Below, in pieces: positions 41,383-50,740 of a stretch of 64,000 bases of DNA. Position 1 is the first letter of the stretch; every line of letters starts with the position of its first letter. Below the pieces are notes generated by a model. The model had not been told where the DNA came from. It searched no databases and worked only from the letters and a program-made list of their open reading frames with translations. Both the position numbers and the translations under genes were made by a program. This stretch comes from Phycisphaerae bacterium. Lineage in GTDB: Bacteria > Planctomycetota > Phycisphaerae > Phycisphaerales > Phycisphaeraceae. Where the stretch lies: the NCBI GenBank assembly GCA_030425705.1, contig JAUHZU010000005.1, positions 124,001-188,000 on the forward strand, in the 5' to 3' direction.

Positions 41383-42057
41383 ATGCGAACGATTGCCAAA
41401 CTCTTCGGCCGATCCCCCTTCGTGCCGATCCAGCAGCACATGGAGCGGGTTGCGCGGTGTGTCTCGAAAGCGCAGGCGATGATCGACGCATACCTGGCGG
41501 GCGATCAGCCGGCGGTCGAGAAGCTGGCGGCCGAGATCGTGGAGATCGAGGAGACCGCCGACCACCTGAAGCAGGACATCGAGAACCAGCTACGCGGCGG
41601 GGTGTTTATGGCTGTGGACCGCGGCCGGCTGCGGCAGATCATCATCGTGCAGGACTCGATCGCGGACAAGATGCAGAACCTCGCGAAGCTGCTGACGCTG
41701 CGGGCGTGCGACGAGCCCCCGCCGTTTGTCGAGAAGTTCCGCGCGTTCGTGCAGATCAACATCGACACGTTCGACGCGATCCGGCAGGTCGTCGACGAGC
41801 TGGACAACCTGCTCGAGGCCGGGTTCGCCGGCGGCGAGGCGCAGACGACCAGCGAGCTGATCCGCCGGGTCTCGGAGCTCGAATCGCAGGCCGACGTCCT
41901 GCAGCACGACCTGCTCAAGGACCTGTTCGCGCACGAGACACGGCTGTCGGTCGGCAGCTTCTTCCTGTGGACCAAGATCTTCAAGCAGGTCAGCGACCTG
42001 GGCAACCGCAGCAACCGCCTGGGCAACCGCTTCCGCGGGATCCTGCAGCTCAAGTAA
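41383..42057 (+). CDS. DUF47 (PhoU-like, TIGR00153) phosphate transport regulator
   Basis: 224 aa, all-helical PhoU-like bundle: EIVEIEETADHLKQDIENQL, then KIFKQVSDLGNRSNRLGNRF. The family is almost always encoded beside Pit transporters and is thought to gate them. GGAG lies 7 nt before ATG 41383. pit follows after 66 bp. Confidence 0.93.
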   Translation: MRTIAKLFGRSPFVPIQQHMERVARCVSKAQAMIDAYLAGDQPAVEKLAAEIVEIEETADHLKQDIENQLRGGVFMAVDRGRLRQIIIVQDSIADKMQNLAKLLTLRACDEPPPFVEKFRAFVQINIDTFDAIRQVVDELDNLLEAGFAGGEAQTTSELIRRVSELESQADVLQHDLLKDLFAHETRLSVGSFFLWTKIFKQVSDLGNRSNRLGNRFRGILQLK

Positions 42058-42123
42058 CGCCAACGACCGCGCCGTATCGCCACGATGCCCTGACGCCACG
42101 CACCCCCTCGGAACCGCCCCGGC

Positions 42124-43647
42124 ATGACCCTGCTCCTCGCCTTCGACCCGTTCGCCGGACTGACGGGGCCGCAATCCATCCTGCTCGTGCTCGCGCTGGC
42201 CTTCGGGTTCTACATGGCCTGGAACATCGGCGCCAACGACGTCGCCAACGCGATGGGCACGTCCGTTGGCTCGGGCGCGTTGACTCTCAAGTGGGCCATC
42301 ATCCTCGCGGCGATCTTCGAGTTCGGCGGGGCCTACCTCGTCGGGTCCAACGTCTCCGAGACCGTGCGCAAAGGCATCTTCGACCCCGCGCTGGTCGAGA
42401 ACGCCGACGTGCTCGCGATCGGCATGATCGCGTCGCTGCTCGCGGCGGGGGTCTGGCTGCAGATCGCGTCGTACTTCGGCTGGCCGGTCTCGACGACGCA
42501 CTCCATCGTCGGTGCGGTGGTCGGGTTCGGCTGCGTGTCCGTCGGCGTGGCGAACGTGAACTGGGCGGGTGAGGGCGGCGGGGTCGCGAAGATCGCGCTG
42601 AGCTGGGTCGTCTCCCCGGTGATGTCCGGGTCGATCGCGTACCTGATGTTCCGGTTCGTGCAGAAGGGCGTGCTGAACCAAGCCGACCCGGTGCGGGCCG
42701 CCAAACGCGTGACGCCTGTCATCGTGTTCTTCATGGTCATGATCCTCGCGGGGATGACCGCGTTCAAGGGGTTGAAGTACTTCTGGAAGAGCGACTTCGT
42801 CTCAGGGCTGGGCTGGCTGAACCCCGATCTGGGCAAGGACCCGCTGGTGGTCTTCGGGGCCGCGGCGGTGCTGGGGCTCATCTGCGCGGTCGCGACCTGG
42901 GCGCTGGTCCGGCGGATCGATGACGTGCCGCTGGACACCCGGCAGCGTTTCGAGGCCGCGTACGTCGCGCGGTCGCTCAGCAAGATGCACAAGCACATGG
43001 CCCGGGTGCAGGCGTCGGCGCACGGCGACGTCGGCGAGAAGGCCGACCACATCCTCGCCGAGGTGCGCAAGCTCGAACAGCTCGCCCGCAAGCAGACCGA
43101 CCCCGCCGCGACCCATTCGGTCTACCGCAAGGTCGAGAAGATCTTCATGTACCTGCAGATCCTCAGCGCCTGCTTCGTGGCCTTCGCGCACGGGGCCAAC
43201 GACGTCGCCAACGCGATCGGCCCGCTGTCCGCCGCGGTGCAGGCGCTGCACGACGGCACGATCGCCGCGAGCGCCAACGTGCCGAGCTGGGCCCTGCTGC
43301 TCGGCGGGACGGGCATCATCGTCGGGCTGGCCACCTGGGGCTGGCGGGTCATGCAGACCATCGGCACGAAGATTACCGAGCTCACCCCCACCCGCGGGTT
43401 CTGCGCCGAGCTCGCCGCGGCGACCACGATCCTCATCGCCTCCCTGCCCTTCAGCTGGGCCAAGGTGCCGATCTCCACCACCCACACGCTCGTCGGCGCG
43501 GTGCTGGGCGTCGGCATGGCCCGCGGGCTGGGCGCGATCAACCTCAACACCGTCCGCGACATCGTCGCCTCCTGGGTGATTACCATCCCCGCCGGCGCCG
43601 GGATGTGCATCATCTTCTACTACCTGCTCCGGCTGCTGTTTATCTAA
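42124..43647 (+). CDS. pit: Inorganic phosphate transporter, PiT family
   Basis: 507 aa. The duplicated PiT signature is present: GANDVANAMGTSVGSGALT in the N half and GANDVANAIGPLSAAV in the C half, plus PVSTTHSIVGA and PISTTHTLVGA. Two membrane halves (about 10 helices) flank a long helical cytoplasmic loop (about 275-345, RQRFEAAYVARSLSKMHKHM). It imports metal-phosphate with cation symport. It is probably cotranscribed with the DUF47 gene. Confidence 0.96.
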   Translation: MTLLLAFDPFAGLTGPQSILLVLALAFGFYMAWNIGANDVANAMGTSVGSGALTLKWAIILAAIFEFGGAYLVGSNVSETVRKGIFDPALVENADVLAIGMIASLLAAGVWLQIASYFGWPVSTTHSIVGAVVGFGCVSVGVANVNWAGEGGGVAKIALSWVVSPVMSGSIAYLMFRFVQKGVLNQADPVRAAKRVTPVIVFFMVMILAGMTAFKGLKYFWKSDFVSGLGWLNPDLGKDPLVVFGAAAVLGLICAVATWALVRRIDDVPLDTRQRFEAAYVARSLSKMHKHMARVQASAHGDVGEKADHILAEVRKLEQLARKQTDPAATHSVYRKVEKIFMYLQILSACFVAFAHGANDVANAIGPLSAAVQALHDGTIAASANVPSWALLLGGTGIIVGLATWGWRVMQTIGTKITELTPTRGFCAELAAATTILIASLPFSWAKVPISTTHTLVGAVLGVGMARGLGAINLNTVRDIVASWVITIPAGAGMCIIFYYLLRLLFI

Positions 43648-43664
43648 CCCCCCGACGCCACGCG

Positions 43665-44351
43665 ATGAAAATCCTCATCTTCCGACACGGCATCGCCGAA
43701 CTCCGCAAACCCGAGCTGCCCGACCCCGACCGGCAGCTCACCCGGCAGGGCTACAACCGCACCCGCCTCGCGGCGATCGGTCTGACCCGGCTGATGCGAC
43801 CGGTCGACGCGATCCTCACCAGCCCCTACGCCCGGGCCGAGCAGACCGCCATTATCCTGGGCCAGGCCATGCGCCGCACGCCCGAGACCCTGCCCCAGCT
43901 CGCCGCCGACCAGCCCCCGCAGTCCGTGATCGATGCCGTCCTGGCCCGCGAGGACACGTCGGTCGCGCTCGTCGGCCACAACCCCCAGCTTGAAGAGATC
44001 GTCGCGCTGCTCTGCCGGGGAAACGCCGCGGTCATACAGGCCGACCCCGAGCCGCCAGCAGCGCTGAGCACACCCGCAAACTCCCCACTCGCTGATTCAG
44101 AGCCCGACGACTTAGCCGACCCGGCCACGCCGATTCGCCGGCTGACACCGATCAGCAAGGCCGGGGCCGTGCTGCTGCGTGCCAAGTCCTACCCCGAAAA
44201 GCCCGCGACCCTCCGCTGGGCCGTCACCCCGCGCACGCTGCGCATGCTCGCCCGCCGGCTGCCGCGGCAGCGCCCGCCCTTCCCGGCCTGCGACACCGGC
44301 ATCCGTGTGGAAGACCACGCCAAGTCCGACGCATCGCCAGACTCACAGTAG
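43665..44351 (+). CDS. sixA: SixA-like histidine phosphatase
   Basis: 228 aa. The RHG motif (FRHGIAE, His8) and second histidine (VALVGHNPQLEE) place it among SixA phosphohistidine phosphatases. LTSPYARAEQTA is also typical. It is longer than E. coli SixA, with an extra basic C-terminal tail. It is 17 bp after pit, so it may be part of the phosphate operon. Target unknown. Confidence 0.9.
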   Translation: MKILIFRHGIAELRKPELPDPDRQLTRQGYNRTRLAAIGLTRLMRPVDAILTSPYARAEQTAIILGQAMRRTPETLPQLAADQPPQSVIDAVLAREDTSVALVGHNPQLEEIVALLCRGNAAVIQADPEPPAALSTPANSPLADSEPDDLADPATPIRRLTPISKAGAVLLRAKSYPEKPATLRWAVTPRTLRMLARRLPRQRPPFPACDTGIRVEDHAKSDASPDSQ

Positions 44352-45812
44352 CGCCGCGATGCGGTCCGCGAGCTGGTCGACCAACGGCTGGACCTGCTCG
44401 CTGTCGGGCCGGCACCGTCCGAGCTTCGCGAACAGCCGGCTGAGCGTGCGCGTCTCTTCGCCGCTGAGCGGGTTGAGCTTGCCGGTATCACTCTCGTCGT
44501 ACGCCACCTTGAGCACGCCCTGCACCGCGTGGTTCCGCCCGGCGACTAGCCCGTGGTGGTAGCGCGCCCGTCCGAGCACGACGAAGGGGAAATTCACGTT
44601 CCGGATCGGGCCGCAGATGAGTTTCTTCCCGCCCACCGCGCCGCGCAGCGCGCCTTTGAGCCAGCGACTGCGCGTCGGGATCTTCGCGACCCGCCCCGCC
44701 GAATACCACCCCAGCCCCCCGCCGACGACCGCGCCGACCAGCGCCCCGGCCATAAACGACGCCGCGCCGACCGACGCGTCGATCACCCCGCCCGTTGCCG
44801 CGCCCCCCGCCGCGCCCGCCAGCACCAGGTGCTTCTTCCGCAGGCCGAACAGCACCCACGCGTGCTCGGAGAACAGGTCGCCGGTCAGCAGCTCCTGCGA
44901 CTCGACATCGCCCTCCTCGCGTTCCAGGCCGCCGTGGCCGTACGTCTCCTCGACGCCCTGCCGGCAGCGGCGCTCGAGCTGGCGTAGCCGGCCGCGCAGC
45001 TTCGACTGCAGCGCCTCCTTGTGCGGCGCCGCGTCGTCGCCCTGCGACAGCGTCTTGGACTCGGTCAGCGTCAGCATGTCCGCGAGCATCCCCGCGATCT
45101 GCCGCGCCGACGTTCTGCGCTTCTCCCGACGCTGCGTCTCGAGCACCTCCGCCGCGTGACGCATCGGCCCAGCCCAGCCCTCGCGCAGCTCGCCGAACCC
45201 ACGCAGCAGCTCCAGGTGCTTGTCGAACGGTGCGGCGACGGCGTTAAAACTCCGCACGATGCTGAAGTACTGGTCCAGCGCCGTCCGCCACGGTCCGGTG
45301 TAGTCCGCGCTGCCGATCTTGTTGATCAGCGCCATCCGTGGCCGGCCCGCCCAGCGCAGGATCTCCATCTCCGCCTCGTACTCGTCGCTGTACGGGATCG
45401 ACCCGTCGACGACATACAGCACACCCACCGGCGCGTCGCGTTCGACCAGCGGTCCCAACAGCTCGACCTCGTTGCGGAAGGCCGGGTCGTCGCGGTGTTG
45501 CTGGATAAACGCGCGGACCGCCTCGTGCCGACGGTCGACCCCCGGGTCGTTGCGGCGCATCCAGTCCAGCACCCGCCGGGCGTTTTCGAACCCGGGCGTG
45601 TCGACGAGGGTGTACAGCAGCTCGCCCTCGACGCGCATCGGGAAGCGGTCGGCACGGATCGTGGTGCCCGGGCGGGGCGCGATCGCAACCGAGCCGTCCG
45701 CCGCAAGCGTCGCGACGATGCTCGACTTGCCCTTGTTCGGGTGGCCGACTACGGCGAGCGTCGGCGCGGTGTCATCCGCGCGGTCGCGTGGGTCGCGTGG
45801 TTCATCCGGCAT
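44343..45812 (-). CDS. GTPase with DUF3482 domain
   Basis: 489 aa. G1 is GHPNKGKSSI, G3 is VDTPGFENA and G4 is NKIG. A regulatory helical region follows, and a Gly/Ala-rich hydrophobic hairpin (VLAGAAGGAATGGVIDA, GALVGAVVGGGLGWY) suggests membrane association. The start ATG 45812 overlaps the end of the DUF2868 gene by 11 bp, so translation is coupled. The pair is known from other bacteria, but its function has not been established to my knowledge. It converges with sixA (9-bp overlap). Confidence 0.9.
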   Translation of the reverse strand: MPDEPRDPRDRADDTAPTLAVVGHPNKGKSSIVATLAADGSVAIAPRPGTTIRADRFPMRVEGELLYTLVDTPGFENARRVLDWMRRNDPGVDRRHEAVRAFIQQHRDDPAFRNEVELLGPLVERDAPVGVLYVVDGSIPYSDEYEAEMEILRWAGRPRMALINKIGSADYTGPWRTALDQYFSIVRSFNAVAAPFDKHLELLRGFGELREGWAGPMRHAAEVLETQRREKRRTSARQIAGMLADMLTLTESKTLSQGDDAAPHKEALQSKLRGRLRQLERRCRQGVEETYGHGGLEREEGDVESQELLTGDLFSEHAWVLFGLRKKHLVLAGAAGGAATGGVIDASVGAASFMAGALVGAVVGGGLGWYSAGRVAKIPTRSRWLKGALRGAVGGKKLICGPIRNVNFPFVVLGRARYHHGLVAGRNHAVQGVLKVAYDESDTGKLNPLSGEETRTLSRLFAKLGRCRPDSEQVQPLVDQLADRIAALL

Positions 45813-47325
45813 CGGGTTCGACCCCTTCCTCGGGCCCGTCGACCCGCAGCCAGGGATCGCCCAGCGTCCGCAGCCGCCGCACCCACTGCGACAGGTGTTC
45901 CGGGTCGTCGGACACCCGCCGACCTTCCGCGTCCTCCGCCAGCGGGCACACCCAGATCGGCACGCGCTCGCCGACCGCCAGCCGCAGCGCTTTGAGGAAC
46001 TCCAGCGTCTCCAGCATCGGCGGCTCCCAACGCTTGACCAGCAGCACGACGCCCGACGCGTTGCCCGCGTCCGCGACCTGCCGGCCGACCTGTTCGAGCA
46101 GCGCCGCGTCCTCGCCCGGCGTCCGCGCACCGCCGGCGGGCAGCAGCGTATCCACCTCGACCCCCAGCACCGCCCGCGCCCGCCCCGCCGAGCCCGCGGC
46201 ACGGGACCAGTCGATCACCGCCGGCCGATCACCCACCCCCGAGGCCGGCCACTGCCCCGCGGTCGCGCCGCCCTCACCCACCGACTCGACCGTCGACGCC
46301 CCCGGCCGATCCAGTCGGTGCAGCACCGCCGACACCCCCGGCGTCGCGAGCAGCGCACGCCGCGTCGCCCGGCCCAGCGCCAGGTGCGCCCACACCAGCG
46401 CGACCCCACGCGGCAACAGCCCGTACACCAGCATCGCCAACAGCACGAACGGCCACCACGCCCCACGCTCCACCGGGTCGAACGGCTGGCCCCGGTAGTA
46501 CCGCGACCGCTCGACCAGCTCCAGCCCCGGCACGGCGTAGCCCGTCGCCGACCACGGCAGCGACACCGCCGACGTCAGCCGATGGAACGCCCCATGCTCG
46601 ATCGACAGCGTCGTGCTCCAGCCGAACGCGAGGTCTGTAAAGAGGACCAGCGCGACAAAGACCGCCGCCGCCGCAAGATTGAATGCGAACGCAAAGAGCT
46701 GGCTCCACCGGAGGACGGCCCAGAGCTGGACCCGGCCATACACCCGCCGGTGCGCCCCGCTCCGGCCCACCGCCGACGCGAGCGCCTCGCGCAGCTCCTG
46801 CGGCATAAACCGGGCGAACACAAACGCCAGCCGCCCGGGGCTCGCCCGACGCAGCACGTCCTGCACCGCCCCCAGCCCCGGCACCTGCGCCAGCGACCGC
46901 GCCGGCAGCGCGGCCAAACAGGCCAGCAGCAGTGTCCCCGCCTGAAGAAAAACGAACACCCCCAGCGCCGCGACGACGTTCACCGGCTGCTGACCGTCGT
47001 AGTAAAACACCCCCAGCGCCACGCCCGCGCCCAGCACCAAGCCCAGCGCCACCAGCCCCACCCCCGCCAGCGACAACGCGCCGCGCACCTGGTCGGCCGA
47101 TTCGTCCGCCTGCACATCCTCAGCCCGCCCCATCCACCACGCCAGCCGGGCGGTGTCGTCCACCGGCGCGTCGGCCTTCAGCGCCGCGAGCTCGGCCGCC
47201 AGCGCCCGGTCGCGCGCGACCAGCTCGCCGCTCGGCCGTTGTTCGTCGTGGTTCAGTCGCGCCGCCAACGCGACCAGGTCCACCAAGGTCACGCGGCTGG
47301 GTCGGGGGGCGGGCATCCCTACCAT
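45802..47325 (-). CDS. DUF2868 membrane protein, partner of the GTPase
   Basis: 507 aa from ATG 47325; ATG 47316 is possible and no ribosome-binding site is evident. About four membrane helices (LVALGLVLGAGVALGVFYY and three more) separate soluble parts. The C-terminal cytoplasmic domain contains VLLVKRWEPPMLETLEFLKA and resembles a nucleotide-fold domain without a P-loop. With the overlapping DUF3482 GTPase it probably forms a membrane-anchored GTPase complex. Confidence 0.87.
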   Translation of the reverse strand: MVGMPAPRPSRVTLVDLVALAARLNHDEQRPSGELVARDRALAAELAALKADAPVDDTARLAWWMGRAEDVQADESADQVRGALSLAGVGLVALGLVLGAGVALGVFYYDGQQPVNVVAALGVFVFLQAGTLLLACLAALPARSLAQVPGLGAVQDVLRRASPGRLAFVFARFMPQELREALASAVGRSGAHRRVYGRVQLWAVLRWSQLFAFAFNLAAAAVFVALVLFTDLAFGWSTTLSIEHGAFHRLTSAVSLPWSATGYAVPGLELVERSRYYRGQPFDPVERGAWWPFVLLAMLVYGLLPRGVALVWAHLALGRATRRALLATPGVSAVLHRLDRPGASTVESVGEGGATAGQWPASGVGDRPAVIDWSRAAGSAGRARAVLGVEVDTLLPAGGARTPGEDAALLEQVGRQVADAGNASGVVLLVKRWEPPMLETLEFLKALRLAVGERVPIWVCPLAEDAEGRRVSDDPEHLSQWVRRLRTLGDPWLRVDGPEEGVEPDAG

Positions 47326-47392
47326 GATCGGCCAGATCAGCACCGCCCGCAAAGCCGTGCCGCGGTTTCCGAAACCGCCGCAACTTCATGGG

Positions 47393-50300
47393 CTACGCCA
47401 CCGGCACCACCCGCGCCTCGCCCGTGAGGACCAGCACCGCGTCGATCGCCTCTTCATCCAGCCCGAGCATGGCCGACAACGCCCCTCGATACGCAGTCAT
47501 CTGCGCGCGGTAGCGGTCGGCGAGCCCCGCCGGGCCGTCGTCGCCAGGCCGGTCGGTCTTGAAATCAACCAGCAGCGCGCGGGTCGGCCGGCCCCCGGCG
47601 TCCCGCCAGAGGTGGACGCGGTCGAACACGCCCCGCATCAGCCGACCATCGACCAACGCCGCGAACGCACGCTCGCGCCACAACTCGGCCGCGCCGTCGC
47701 GTGACAACACCGCAGCGACCGGCTCGGCCTCCAGCATCCGCGCGAGCTGCCGGGCGTATCGCTCCGCATCCGCATCCGTACACGCCACCCCTGCGCGGCG
47801 CAGGGCCGCAGCGACCGCGTTAGTGGTCGGCACATCGTCCTCATCCGCAAAGCCCAACGCTTCGCACGCCGCGTGCATGGCCGTGCCGAACGCTCGGCCG
47901 CCGGGGTCCGACCGCCTGAGCAGGTCCTCGGCCCGGACGGTCGCGCCTTCACCGCCGTCGCTGGGCCGCTGCTCGGGCCGGCTACGCGTCGGCGTCGAGG
48001 TGCCCGCCAGCCGGATGGAGACCGGCGGCACAGGTTTGGCCGGCGGCTGGTCAGGCATCGGGCAAACCCAGCCGGGACTGCCGGACGCGAAGAGCACCTC
48101 GCCGCCGTGGACCCCCTCCTCCACATCCGGCGCAAGCGCCTGCCGGAGGATTGCGGCGAAGCTCAGGTCGGTCCGCCCGGCGGAGGAGACGCCCTGCTTC
48201 GTCGGCCGCAGCGGCGGGACGAGCAGGTGCAGCGCGTGGCGGGCGCGCGTCATGCCGACGTACAGCAGGCACAGGTCCTCGCCGCGTTGCAGCGCGTCCT
48301 CGCGATCGGCCAGGTGCTCCAGACCCACCGCCTTCAGCCGGTCGCGCTTCACCCGGCGGACCACTGCGCGCGGCTCATCGAGCGGCGACTCGCGGTCCAG
48401 CATCACCTGCGCACGCGAATCGGTCCGGCTCAGCAAGGCCGACAGGTCCGGCAGCACGACCGCGTCGAACTCCAGCCCCTTCGCGGCGTGCAGCGTCATC
48501 ACCCGCACCGCCGCGGGTGTCGGCGACTCGACCCGCGCCTGCCGGATGACGTCGACAAAGCCCGACACGCGCAGCGACGACGCCCCGCCGGCCAGCTCGG
48601 TCTCGCGGTCGTAGGCCTGCGCGAGTGTCACCAGCTGCTCGAGCCGACGCAGCGAGCGCGCATCGCACGACGGCGCGACCTGCCGGCACCAGCCCGCGAC
48701 CGTCTCGCCGAAGCCGCGGTCCAGGAGGCGTCGGCGGATGCGCTCCGCGGCGCGCGCGGCCGAGGCGGACGACGCGTCGTGCAGGCCGACCGGCTCGCCG
48801 AGCGGTGAGTTGGCGACGTGGAACGCCGCGACCCCGTCGCCGGGGTGGTCCGCCAGCCTCACCGCCGACAGCACTGCCGACACCGCCGGCGTGTGGTCGA
48901 TCGGGTTGCCGCCCTCCTCAGACACCGCGACGCCCATGCTGCGCAGGCGGTGCAGCAGGCCCCGCGCCGCCTTCTTCCGCCGCACCAGCACACCGATGCT
49001 GTGGCCAGGCGACTTCTCGGCCAGCGCCGCGATGTGCTCGGCACAGGCCAACTCGTGCGGCGTCGCGGCCGAGACGAAACCGTCGGCCCCGTCGTCGTCC
49101 TCGTCCGGCTCGTCGTCGTACGCGGCGTCGCGCACATCGGGCGCGGTCGTCTTCAGCAGCACGTGCCCGGGCAGGTCCGAATGGAACGCGGTGTGTTCCT
49201 CGAATCGCTCGGCCCACTGCGCGACCACGGCGTCCCAACGCCCCTCGCCGTCCTGCAGCGCCGCGTTCTCCGTCAGCGTGGAGAACACACGGTTCACCGC
49301 GTCCAGCACGACCGGCGAAGAACGGCGGCTCTGCGTCATTGTCCAGGGCACAACGCCGGGCAGCCGCTCGACCGCGGAAAACAGCTCCGCGCAGCCGCCG
49401 CGCCAGCCGTAGATCGCCTGCTTCTCGTCGCCGACACAGAAGAAGCTCCGCTCCCCGCTCGCAACGGCGGCGACCTCTTCCGCGAAGGGCTCGAGCACGC
49501 GCCACTGCGATAACGACGTGTCCTGGAACTCGTCCAGCAGCAGGTGCGTCACCCGCGTGTCCATGCGGTAGTAAAACGCGCGCGTCACGTCCTCGCCCAG
49601 CGCAGGCAGGTGACCGGCGAGCAGGTGCGTCAGGTCGGAGAACATCAGCACCCCCGCCGACCGCTTGGCCCGCTCGTAGTGCTGCGCGAAGGCGTGCAGC
49701 AGCGCATGCGTCGCCTCGGTCTGGTGCGCGAGCTGGCGGACCGCCAGCGCCCGGGCATGCGCCAGCAGCGGCCTCAGCCCGTCCCGCCAGTCGTCGGGGA
49801 TCGGACAGCGATCAAACGCCGCGTCCGCCTCACCGGACAGCACGCGCTGGCAGAGCGTATGCACCAAAAACAAGTCGTATTCCCCACGGTGCACCGCGTC
49901 GGTCAGCGCCGCGTAGGCCTTCGCCCATGACGCGCGGGGCTTGCCCTGCTTTGTCTGCGGGACCGATTCGCCCAGCGCGACAAGGCCCTGTACGGCAACC
50001 TGCAGCAGCTCGGCGCTCAGCGTCGGCGGTGCGTCCAGCACCGACCACTGCGCGTGCCCGGGCACCTGGCGGTAGACGTCGTAGAGCCCGGCGACCAGTT
50101 CGTCGATCGCCTCGGTGACCGAGCGGCGTGCGGTGTCGTGGTGGACCCGACGGAGCAGGTCGATCAGCGACTGGAAGCCGTCATCCGTCGCGGCCGCGTC
50201 GCCGAGCACGGCCTGGATCGCATCGTAGCGCAGCTCGCGCGCCAGCGGACCGGATTCGTCGGCGATGCGCGGCTCGGCGGGCAGGTCCAGCTCGAAACGC

Positions 50301-50740
50301 AACGCGCGGGCCGCGCGGTTGAAGAAGCTGTCGATCGTCCCGATGCCCAGGCGGTGCATGCTGTCCACGACCCGGCGGAGCATCGCGGTGCAGTCTCGCT
50401 CGCTGAGCCTAAACCCGCCGAGCGCCTCGTCGAGCCGTGCGCGGTCGTCCGCGTCGGTCGCCGCGCGGGCCAGGCCGCCCAGCACGCGCTCGAGCACCTC
50501 GCCCGCGGCCTTGCGGGTGAACGTCGTCGCGAGGATGTGCTCGGCCGTCTCGCCGGCACGCAGCAACCGGAGGTAGCGGGTCGTGAGCTGGTAGGTCTTA
50601 CCCGTGCCCGCCGAGGCGCGGATCAAGAGGTGCGGCGCGGCCGGCGGGTGCGGCCCGGCATCGTCGTCGACGAATCGGCCGTACGTCCGGCGGATAAACG
50701 CCTCGGGGTCGCGCGGCGCCTCGCGGGCATACTCAACCAT
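47393..50740 (-). CDS. addA: AddA-type UvrD-like helicase-nuclease
   Basis: 1115 aa. Walker A RASAGTGKTYQLTTRYL lies at residues 41-57, motif II is LLLDEFQDTSLSQW, and SF1A helicase motifs continue (VMTLHAAKGLEFDAVVLPDL, LLYVGMTRARHALHLL). The C-terminal PD-(D/E)XK nuclease is marked by ALLVDFKTDRPGD. Together with the AddB-like gene it would process double-strand breaks for RecA loading, as RecBCD/AddAB does. The start overlaps the end of addB by 8 bp. Confidence 0.93.
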   Translation of the reverse strand: MVEYAREAPRDPEAFIRRTYGRFVDDDAGPHPPAAPHLLIRASAGTGKTYQLTTRYLRLLRAGETAEHILATTFTRKAAGEVLERVLGGLARAATDADDRARLDEALGGFRLSERDCTAMLRRVVDSMHRLGIGTIDSFFNRAARALRFELDLPAEPRIADESGPLARELRYDAIQAVLGDAAATDDGFQSLIDLLRRVHHDTARRSVTEAIDELVAGLYDVYRQVPGHAQWSVLDAPPTLSAELLQVAVQGLVALGESVPQTKQGKPRASWAKAYAALTDAVHRGEYDLFLVHTLCQRVLSGEADAAFDRCPIPDDWRDGLRPLLAHARALAVRQLAHQTEATHALLHAFAQHYERAKRSAGVLMFSDLTHLLAGHLPALGEDVTRAFYYRMDTRVTHLLLDEFQDTSLSQWRVLEPFAEEVAAVASGERSFFCVGDEKQAIYGWRGGCAELFSAVERLPGVVPWTMTQSRRSSPVVLDAVNRVFSTLTENAALQDGEGRWDAVVAQWAERFEEHTAFHSDLPGHVLLKTTAPDVRDAAYDDEPDEDDDGADGFVSAATPHELACAEHIAALAEKSPGHSIGVLVRRKKAARGLLHRLRSMGVAVSEEGGNPIDHTPAVSAVLSAVRLADHPGDGVAAFHVANSPLGEPVGLHDASSASAARAAERIRRRLLDRGFGETVAGWCRQVAPSCDARSLRRLEQLVTLAQAYDRETELAGGASSLRVSGFVDVIRQARVESPTPAAVRVMTLHAAKGLEFDAVVLPDLSALLSRTDSRAQVMLDRESPLDEPRAVVRRVKRDRLKAVGLEHLADREDALQRGEDLCLLYVGMTRARHALHLLVPPLRPTKQGVSSAGRTDLSFAAILRQALAPDVEEGVHGGEVLFASGSPGWVCPMPDQPPAKPVPPVSIRLAGTSTPTRSRPEQRPSDGGEGATVRAEDLLRRSDPGGRAFGTAMHAACEALGFADEDDVPTTNAVAAALRRAGVACTDADAERYARQLARMLEAEPVAAVLSRDGAAELWRERAFAALVDGRLMRGVFDRVHLWRDAGGRPTRALLVDFKTDRPGDDGPAGLADRYRAQMTAYRGALSAMLGLDEEAIDAVLVLTGEARVVPVA

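Noticed and set aside
47362-47378. Hairpin gcggttt-ccg-aaaccgc between addA and the DUF2868 gene as terminator
   Set aside because: No U-run on the minus strand; may only be chance symmetry.
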